Positions 7,491 to 11,875 of a stretch of DNA of 11,875 nucleotides are shown one piece after another. Source of the DNA: Comamonadaceae bacterium (lineage in GTDB: Bacteria; Pseudomonadota; Gammaproteobacteria; Burkholderiales; Burkholderiaceae); contig CANCGU010000063.1 of NCBI GenBank assembly GCA_947377705.1, forward strand, positions 1-11,875, given 5' to 3'. Position 1 is the stretch's first letter. The number at the start of each line of letters is the position of its first letter. A program made the position numbers and the translations under genes. The notes below the pieces were generated by a model, which worked only from the letters and a program-made list of their open reading frames with translations, was not told where the DNA came from and searched no databases.

Positions 7491-7520
7491 AATTCATCAA
7501 AATTTAGGTGAATTGATCAA
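7491..7520. promoter_or_regulatory. Paired direct repeats 20 bp apart upstream of the BECR-like gene
   Basis: AATTCATCAA (7491-7500) and AATTGATCAA (7511-7520) match at nine of ten positions and start exactly 20 bp, about two helical turns, apart. The second contains the palindrome TTGATCAA (7513-7520). AATTCA and TGAATT (7509-7514) also form an inverted pair. A weak TTGAGC (7476-7481) to CAAAAT (7498-7503) promoter-like pair with 16-bp spacing overlaps the first copy. Same-face repeated sites fit a dimer-binding operator; this is inference. Confidence 0.35.
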
Positions 7521-7589
7521 CGCGATTTGAGTGGTTGGCTAAGCTGAGTTCGTCCATTGCGAGTTTCTTCGCGATGCAAATTGAATTCT

Positions 7590-8033
7590 ATGGCCGACAA
7601 AAATTTCCAAGCGAGTGTTCAACTGATTCTTCAGTCGTCGTTGGCTGGGCGGCCACATCACGAGCATGTCTTGTCGCTGGGTGCTACGCCTGCGTATTTG
7701 ATTGAGCATGCAGGTTTTTCTGCGCTTGACTTGGTGATTAAAGGATCCGCCGTTGACAAGTCGCACTTCGATCACGGCATCCCAAAATCTATGTTGTATC
7801 GGTTGGCGGACATCATCGCTTCGCCCAAAGCACTGTATAGGTCGGCGACGATTCAAAGCTCTGCTGTTGTCGTTACTTTCGAGATGAAAGAAGGTGCGCC
7901 CATTTTGATTCCTCTGCATGCGAACAAACTGGTGGGGCGTTCCCATGTCAACGTGGTTGCTAGCGTTTACAACAAAGAGGCCACTGTCGAGCAACGTTGG
8001 GCTAACGCGGGTTTAAAACTTTGGAGCAAATAA
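7590..8033 (+). CDS. Orphan protein resembling phage MuF-C / BECR-fold RNase domains
   Basis: This 147-aa protein is not firmly identified. Its plan matches the BECR-fold (Barnase, EndoU, Colicin E5/D, RelE) nuclease domains found at the C-termini of phage MuF and polyvalent proteins. It has LGATPAYLIEHAG (30-42), then VIKGSAVDKSHFDHGI (49-64, H59, D61, H62), then LYRLADIIASPKALYRS (69-85). Strand-like VVVTFE (93-98) and PILIPLH (104-110) and the ending NVVASVYNK (121-129) with W137 follow. Known members are thought to be RNA-cleaving effectors. The ATG at 7590 is chosen; an in-frame TTG at 7557 would add 11 residues. Neither has a Shine-Dalgarno. Sampled lines average about 52% GC, less than in purN. 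No adjacent small immunity gene is evident. It could instead be a domesticated, non-toxic relic. Family call moderate, function unknown. Confidence 0.55.
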   Translation: MADKNFQASVQLILQSSLAGRPHHEHVLSLGATPAYLIEHAGFSALDLVIKGSAVDKSHFDHGIPKSMLYRLADIIASPKALYRSATIQSSAVVVTFEMKEGAPILIPLHANKLVGRSHVNVVASVYNKEATVEQRWANAGLKLWSK

Positions 8034-8098
8034 AAAAGCCCCCAGTTGACGCGACATTTCGGCTCTGATTGCCTGGTGTGGTTGGTCAGCTGGAGACT
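8032..8098 (-). terminator. Possible purN terminator with long loop, overlapping the convergent stop
   Basis: Downstream of purN, the minus-strand RNA segment AGUCUCCAG (8098-8090) can pair with CUGGGGGCU (8045-8037) over nine positions, two of them G-U. It is followed by a six-U tract (8037-8032). The loop is about 44 nt and contains a smaller possible stem. The U-tract overlaps the TAA of the convergent BECR-like gene. The long loop and wobble pairs make it weak or degenerate. Confidence 0.4.
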
Positions 8099-8126
8099 TG
8101 CATCAATTTTATTGCTAGTTTTGAAA

Positions 8127-8714
8127 TTACGTCAATAACGCCGCTATCGCCTTCGGATAAATCAAATGCTCCTGCGTCAAGACTCGCGCTGCCAGTGTGT
8201 CTGCGGTGTCGTCGGGCAGCACGGGCACTATCGCCTGCGCGAGGATAGGGCCGTGGTCTAGTTCGGCTGTCACGCGGTGCACGGTGGCGCCGGCAAATTT
8301 GCAACCGGCTTCGATGGCGCGTTCGTGCGTGTGCAGGCCGGGGAAGGCGGGCAGTAACGAGGGGTGGATGTTGAGCAGTCGGCCTTCGTAGTGCGCCACA
8401 AAGCCTGGGGTGAGGATGCGCATGAAGCCGGCCAACACCACAAGGTGGGGCTGGTGTTGGTCGATCTCGGCCATCAAGGCGGCGTCAAAGGCTTCGCGGG
8501 GTTGGGGCTGCTCAGCGAAGGCTTTGTGGTCGATGACGGCCGTGGCGATACCGTGTTCTTTGGCAAACGCCAAGCCTTTGGCGTCGGCTTTGTTGCTGAT
8601 GACGGCGCTGACCTGCGCGTTGAATTGCTTGGCCCAGTTTTGGGCTTGCGCGGTGCGCACGATGGCGGCCATGTTGGAGCCGCCGCCAGAAATCAAGATG
8701 GCGATGTTTTTCAT
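8127..8714 (-). CDS. purN: Phosphoribosylglycinamide formyltransferase 1 (GAR transformylase)
   Basis: PurN is a 195-aa cytosolic enzyme that transfers the formyl group of 10-formyl-tetrahydrofolate to GAR, the third step of purine synthesis. The N-terminal phosphate-binding loop ISGGGSNM is at 8-15 and the folate-site segment VVLAGFMRIL at 92-101. The catalytic N115 and H117 lie in LLNIHPSLLPAFPG, and D153 in VTAELDHGPI. VHRVTAELDHGP is the transformylase signature region. The length is close to the E. coli enzyme (about 212), slightly short. The ATG at 8714 lacks a clear Shine-Dalgarno. A GATAAT element (8728-8723) is a possible -10, but no good -35 was found. The gene lies 55 bp behind the DUF1653 gene. 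purM is not adjacent, as is common in betaproteobacteria. Confidence 0.97.
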   Translation of the reverse strand: MKNIAILISGGGSNMAAIVRTAQAQNWAKQFNAQVSAVISNKADAKGLAFAKEHGIATAVIDHKAFAEQPQPREAFDAALMAEIDQHQPHLVVLAGFMRILTPGFVAHYEGRLLNIHPSLLPAFPGLHTHERAIEAGCKFAGATVHRVTAELDHGPILAQAIVPVLPDDTADTLAARVLTQEHLIYPKAIAALLT

Positions 8715-8769
8715 TGCGTCGAATTATCGGCGTGTGTGGATTGCGTCTGCATACACAGACAGGCCCGTT

Positions 8770-9012
8770 TTAGGCGTCTAGCACCTTTTCAAAGCGCGGA
8801 CGCACAACACCATCAATTTCAATGGTTTCGCTGAACATCGCCGCAGGGCGCACCCACAGGCCGTGTGCGCCGTACAGGGCGCGGTAAACGGTCATGGGTT
8901 CTAGCGTTTCGCTATGGCGTGCGGTACCTATCACCTCGTATTGGCCGCCTTTGTAGTGGCGGTAGAGGCCGATGGGAGTTTCTTGCAGTGGGGGCAGGTC
9001 TTGGTCGTTCAT
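8770..9012 (-). CDS. DUF1653 family small protein
   Basis: This 80-aa protein of unknown function matches the DUF1653 pattern: GLYRHYKGGQYEVIGTARHS (residues 15-34), EPMTVYRALYG (38-48), LWVRPAAMFSETI (52-64) and the ending RPRFEKV (70-76). The family is small, beta-rich, cytosolic, and often encoded singly. The ATG at 9012 is chosen; an in-frame TTG at 9024 would add four residues but would leave only 8 bp to the divergent methyltransferase start. No Shine-Dalgarno precedes either. It lies upstream of purN on the same strand, so it may share a transcript with it, though a functional link to purine synthesis is not shown. Confidence 0.85.
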   Translation of the reverse strand: MNDQDLPPLQETPIGLYRHYKGGQYEVIGTARHSETLEPMTVYRALYGAHGLWVRPAAMFSETIEIDGVVRPRFEKVLDA

Positions 9013-9035
9013 AGGATGGGACAATACACCCTATG
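9010..9035. promoter_or_regulatory. Imperfect dyad spanning two divergent start codons
   Basis: CATAGGATG (9010-9018) and CACCCTATG (9027-9035) form arms that match at eight of nine positions around an 8-bp centre. The outermost three bases of each arm are the start codons of DUF1653 (minus) and the methyltransferase (plus). Only 20 bp separate the two ATGs and neither has a Shine-Dalgarno, so promoters must lie in or next to coding sequence. A shared operator, leaderless starts, or misplaced start calls are all possible. Confidence 0.3.
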
Positions 9036-10367
9036 CATCCAAAAGCCCTTCTTGAAGCTTGTACTGAGCTTGTTCGCCTCACTTTGAAGTTTGACCACCC
9101 TGCCGACGCGGTGGTGTCTAAGTTCTTCCGTGACTACCGTAAAACCTATGCCTTCGGCCCGCGCGAGCGTGCGGCCTTGGCCGAAACCGTCTACAACGTG
9201 TTGCGCAACAAACTGCGCTTCGACCACTTTGCGCCCTCGGGCTCTGGCCCCAAAGAGCGCCGCTTGGCCATCCTCGGCTTTGCCCAGCATTTGAAAGACC
9301 AAGCGCCTGCCAACAACGCGCCCAAAAGCGCCAAGCACGCTAACAACAGCCCGCTCGACTTTTTGATGAGCGCGCTCAACAAGCAAGAAGCCGCCTGGCT
9401 TGAGGCCTGTGAAGCGGTGAACCCCGCTGACTTGATGGAGCGCCACCGCCACAACATGCCCGAGTGGCTGGTCGAGCCGCTCAAAGCCCAAGTGGGCGAG
9501 GGCTTTTGGCCTTTGGTCGAGCGCCTGAATGGCGGTGCGCCGCTGGACCTGCGTGTGAACACCTTTACCGACAAACGCGCCGATGTGCAGCACGAGTTAA
9601 AGCTCGCAGGCATCAAGGCCGTAGACACACCGTTCTCGCCTTGGGGTTTGCGCATTGATGGCAAGCCCGCCTTGTCTGGCCTCGATGCCTTCGCGCGTGG
9701 CGCGATTGAAGTGCAAGACGAAGGTTCGCAGTTGTTGGCGCTGTTGCTTGACGCCAAGCGCGGCGAGATGGTGGTGGACTTTTGTGCGGGCGCTGGCGGC
9801 AAAACGCTAGCCATTGGTGCGTCCATGCGCAGCACCGGCCGCTTGTATGCGTTTGACACCTCGGGTCATCGCTTGGAATCGCTCAAGCCCCGCTTAGCAC
9901 GCAGCAAGTTGTCCAATGTGCACCCCTCCGCCATTGCGCACGAGCGCGACGAGCGCGTGAAGCGCCTGAGCGGCAAGATTGACCGCGTGTTGGTGGATGC
10001 ACCTTGCTCGGGCCTAGGCACTTTGCGCCGCAACCCTGACCTGAAATGGCGTCAGTCACCCAAGGCGGTGCAAGAGCTGACCGAAAAGCAAACCTCTATC
10101 TTGGCCAGCGCCGCGCGCTTGGTGAAGTCCGGCGGCCGCTTGGTGTACGCCACTTGCAGCGTGTTGCCCGAAGAGAACGAGGCGATTGCCCAAGCCTTCA
10201 GCGCAGCCCACCCCAACTTTGTGCCGTTGTCAGCAGCCGACACCTTGACTGAGTTGAAAGTAGCCAATGCCGCATCGCTTTGTACAACTGACGGCTTGTA
10301 TTTACGCCTTTGGCCCCATCTACATGCCACGGACGGCTTCTTTGCCGCAGTTTGGGTAGCCAAATAA
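9033..10367 (+). CDS. RsmB/NOP-family RNA (cytosine-5) methyltransferase
   Basis: This 444-aa cytosolic SAM-dependent enzyme is of the class that makes m5C in rRNA or tRNA. The N-terminal part (about 1-165) is helical and RsmB-like, and includes a low-complexity linker at 92-107. An RNA-binding segment follows (LDLRVNT, 171-177). The Rossmann catalytic domain has EVQDEGSQ (226-233), the SAM loop VDFCAGAGGKTL (248-259), VDAPCSGLGT (321-330, C325) and YATCSVLPEEN (372-382). The two conserved cysteines are C325 in motif IV and C375 in motif VI; C375 is the expected nucleophile. RsmB itself modifies C967 of 16S rRNA. Genomes of this group often carry paralogues, so the target and symbol are left open. 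The ATG at 9033 has no ribosome binding site and could be leaderless. Confidence 0.92.
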   Translation: MHPKALLEACTELVRLTLKFDHPADAVVSKFFRDYRKTYAFGPRERAALAETVYNVLRNKLRFDHFAPSGSGPKERRLAILGFAQHLKDQAPANNAPKSAKHANNSPLDFLMSALNKQEAAWLEACEAVNPADLMERHRHNMPEWLVEPLKAQVGEGFWPLVERLNGGAPLDLRVNTFTDKRADVQHELKLAGIKAVDTPFSPWGLRIDGKPALSGLDAFARGAIEVQDEGSQLLALLLDAKRGEMVVDFCAGAGGKTLAIGASMRSTGRLYAFDTSGHRLESLKPRLARSKLSNVHPSAIAHERDERVKRLSGKIDRVLVDAPCSGLGTLRRNPDLKWRQSPKAVQELTEKQTSILASAARLVKSGGRLVYATCSVLPEENEAIAQAFSAAHPNFVPLSAADTLTELKVANAASLCTTDGLYLRLWPHLHATDGFFAAVWVAK

Positions 10368-10374
10368 GCGCTCA

Positions 10375-10393
10375 AACCTTAAAATTGAAGGTT
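10375..10393. repeat. Small perfect inverted repeat before the desaturase gene
   Basis: AACCTT (10375-10380) and AAGGTT (10388-10393) are separated by 7 nt and followed by ATTTTC. It lies 8 nt after the methyltransferase stop and 26 nt before the desaturase ATG. It could be a weak intrinsic terminator (AT-rich stem, short T-run) or an operator for the desaturase. Neither is decided by the sequence. Confidence 0.35.
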
Positions 10394-10418
10394 ATTTTCA
10401 TAAGATTGAAAGATAGAC

Positions 10419-11630
10419 ATGTTGTTACCCAATTGGGCTTGGCTTGACGCGACATTGAACTGGCTGAGCTACGGCTTGCTGCATTTTTCTGGTTGGCAAG
10501 TCTTCATCGTCACCCTGGTGCTGACGCACATCACCATTGCCAGTGTGACCATTTATTTGCACCGTCACTCCGCACACCGCGCGCTTGACCTGCACCCTAT
10601 TCCTGCGCATTTCTTCCGTTTCTGGTTGTGGCTCACCACAGCCCAAGTGACGAAAGAGTGGACGTCCATTCACCGCAAGCACCACGCCAAGTGCGAGCAA
10701 GCGGAAGACCCACACAGCCCCCATGTTCACGGCATCAAAACCGTGTTGTTCACGGGCGCTGAGCTGTACCGCAAAGAGGCGCAAAACCTCGAAACACTTG
10801 AGCGTTTTGGCCACGGCACACCCAACGATTGGATTGAGCGCAACCTGTACACCCCTCACTCAGTGTGGGGCGTGTCCTTGATGTTGATCATCGACTTGGC
10901 TTTGTTCGGTGCCTTGGGCCTGACTGTGTGGGCAGTGCAGATGATGTGGATTCCCGTCACAGCGGCCGGCATCATCAACGGTGCAGCGCACTATTGGGGT
11001 TATCGCAACTTTGAGGCGCCAGACGCTAGTACCAACATTTCGCCTTGGGGCATCCTCATTGGCGGCGAAGAGTTGCACAACAACCACCACACTTACCCCA
11101 CCTCGGCCAAGTTGTCGGTCAAGCCCTACGAGTTCGATTTGGGTTGGCTCTACATCCGCATTTTGGAAACTTGTGGTTTGGCCACGGTTAAAAAGACAGT
11201 GCCCAAGTTGGCGTTTGGCGACATCAAGCCTGTGGCCGATGAAAAAACCTTGGAAGCCGTCATTGCCAACCGCTACGAAGTGATGGCCAATTACGCAACC
11301 CAACTGCGTTTGGCCATGAAACAAGAGCTCGACAAGATGAGCACCTTGCCTGCTGACTCTGTGCTGGCTGCTGCCAAGCGCTGGATGCACCGCGATGCCG
11401 AGAAGGTGCCTACGGCGGTGGTCGGGCAGCTGGCTCAAGCCCGCGCTGCTTTGCCCGATGTGGACACCATGGTGAAGATGCGTGAAGAGTTGCGCCAGTT
11501 GTGGCTCAATACCCACCACAACCGTGCGCAACTGGCGCAAGACCTGCAAGCCTGGTGCAAACGCGCCGAGGCCAGCGGCATTGCCGCCCTGCAAGAGTTT
11601 TCGATGCACTTGCGTGCAGCGCGCGTATAA
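10419..11630 (+). CDS. Membrane fatty acid desaturase (acyl delta-9 type)
   Basis: This 403-aa integral membrane di-iron enzyme introduces a double bond into acyl chains, and so can adjust membrane fluidity. The histidine boxes are intact: HRHSAHR (48-54), HRKHH (85-89) and HNNHH (220-224), with an extra H191 in AAHYWGYRNFE. Hydrophobic segments lie at about 13-45, 65-75, 150-175 and 178-192. This pattern matches PF00487 acyl-CoA/acyl-lipid delta-9 desaturases rather than soluble acyl-ACP desaturases. After residue 265 there is a helical, charged C-terminal extension of about 135 residues that is not part of the catalytic core. A weak GAAAGA (10408-10413) precedes the ATG by 5 nt. It stands alone and ends at the strong terminator shared with rpmG. 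The electron donor is not encoded here. Confidence 0.93.
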   Translation: MLLPNWAWLDATLNWLSYGLLHFSGWQVFIVTLVLTHITIASVTIYLHRHSAHRALDLHPIPAHFFRFWLWLTTAQVTKEWTSIHRKHHAKCEQAEDPHSPHVHGIKTVLFTGAELYRKEAQNLETLERFGHGTPNDWIERNLYTPHSVWGVSLMLIIDLALFGALGLTVWAVQMMWIPVTAAGIINGAAHYWGYRNFEAPDASTNISPWGILIGGEELHNNHHTYPTSAKLSVKPYEFDLGWLYIRILETCGLATVKKTVPKLAFGDIKPVADEKTLEAVIANRYEVMANYATQLRLAMKQELDKMSTLPADSVLAAAKRWMHRDAEKVPTAVVGQLAQARAALPDVDTMVKMREELRQLWLNTHHNRAQLAQDLQAWCKRAEASGIAALQEFSMHLRAARV

Positions 11631-11643
11631 ACAAACGCACGGA

Positions 11644-11677
11644 CAATAAAAAACCCGCCTAGGCGGGTTTTTTATTG
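11644..11677. terminator. Bidirectional intrinsic terminator, perfect 34-bp palindrome
   Basis: Two 17-bp arms are exact reverse complements with no spacer, centred at 11660/11661. The core is AACCCGCCT-AGGCGGGTT, flanked by six A's on one side and six T's on the other. On either strand this gives a GC-rich stem followed by a U-tract. It serves the desaturase gene (ending 11630) and the convergent rpmG (ending 11690). Confidence 0.95.
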
Positions 11678-11689
11678 GGCCAATCTGAA

Positions 11690-11860
11690 TTACTTCAGTT
11701 TGGTTTCCTTGTACTCAACGTGCTTACGAGCTTTGGGATCAAATTTCATGATCAACATTTTCTCGGGCATTGTTTTCTTGTTTTTGCTGGTCGTGTAGAA
11801 GTGACCTGTGCCGGCTGTCGATTCCAGCTTGATTTTTTCGCGTCCGCCTTTGGATGCCAT
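11690..11860 (-). CDS. rpmG: 50S ribosomal protein L33
   Basis: This 56-aa basic ribosomal protein is complete in the window. It starts [20 protein letters not shown], closely matching the E. coli L33 pattern ([19 protein letters not shown]), and ends [18 protein letters not shown]. It lacks the CxxC pairs of zinc-binding L33 forms, so it is the zinc-independent type common in proteobacteria. AAGGA (11872-11868) lies 7 nt before the ATG. In this group rpmB (L28) usually sits directly upstream, which would be outside the window. Confidence 0.98.
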   Translation of the reverse strand: MASKGGREKIKLESTAGTGHFYTTSKNKKTMPEKMLIMKFDPKARKHVEYKETKLK

Positions 11861-11875
11861 GATCGTGTCCTTTCA

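Noticed and set aside
8745..8760. GTCTG/CAGAC hairpin between DUF1653 and purN as a terminator
   Set aside because: Only five base pairs, 6-nt loop, and no T-tract on either strand.
9009..9593. 194-aa minus-strand open frame opposite the methyltransferase
   Set aside because: The plus frame carries all RsmB/NOP motifs; the antisense peptide shows no family pattern.
10860..11609. 249-aa minus-strand open frame opposite the desaturase
   Set aside because: It is His/Gln-rich antisense of the histidine-box desaturase with no start signal or known motif.

Overview
The window reads as chromosomal DNA of a betaproteobacterium, most likely family Comamonadaceae (Limnohabitans/Rhodoferax-like). The evidence is the ribF-ileS-lspA gene order, the cysteine-free ribosomal protein L33, moderately high GC with GC-rich third positions, and the protein styles of RibF, IleS and the desaturase. 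The genus is a guess; the family is a reasonable inference. Most genes are housekeeping. No rRNA, tRNA, CRISPR array or insertion sequence was seen.

Left part (1-2192): the 5' end of an EamA/DMT-type membrane transporter leaves the window on the minus strand. It diverges from a zinc-free quinone oxidoreductase (443-1426, plus) across a 109-bp gap that carries a perfect palindrome. The quinone oxidoreductase converges with a 2-oxoglutarate/Fe(II) dioxygenase of the free-amino-acid hydroxylase family, which is the last gene of the next operon.

Minus-strand operon (6683 down to 1443): ribF (riboflavin kinase/FAD synthetase), ileS (isoleucyl-tRNA synthetase), lspA (lipoprotein signal peptidase) and the dioxygenase. 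ileS-lspA and lspA-dioxygenase are tightly packed (21 bp and 2 bp). A 118-bp ribF-ileS spacer can form alternative hairpins. Characterised relatives of the dioxygenase hydroxylate free L-isoleucine and similar amino acids, which makes its position behind ileS worth testing.

Accessory pocket (6794-8033, plus): an HNH endonuclease-like gene with an excellent ribosome binding site is followed by a 238-bp spacer. The spacer holds a near-perfect 16-bp-arm inverted repeat and a pair of AT-rich direct repeats exactly 20 bp apart. Next comes a 147-aa orphan that I recognise as resembling the phage MuF C-terminal / BECR-fold (Barnase-EndoU-ColicinE5/D-RelE) nuclease domains. Sampled lines of this gene are about 52% GC, lower than sampled flanking genes. 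This is the least ordinary part of the window.

Right part: purN (10-formyl-THF-dependent GAR transformylase) and a small DUF1653 protein lie on the minus strand. DUF1653 starts only 20 bp from a divergent RsmB/NOP-type RNA (cytosine-5) methyltransferase, and an imperfect dyad spans both start codons. A membrane fatty acid desaturase follows. It converges with rpmG (L33) across a perfect 34-bp palindromic bidirectional terminator.

There is no stretch above 300 bases without a gene. The longest gap is 7352-7589.
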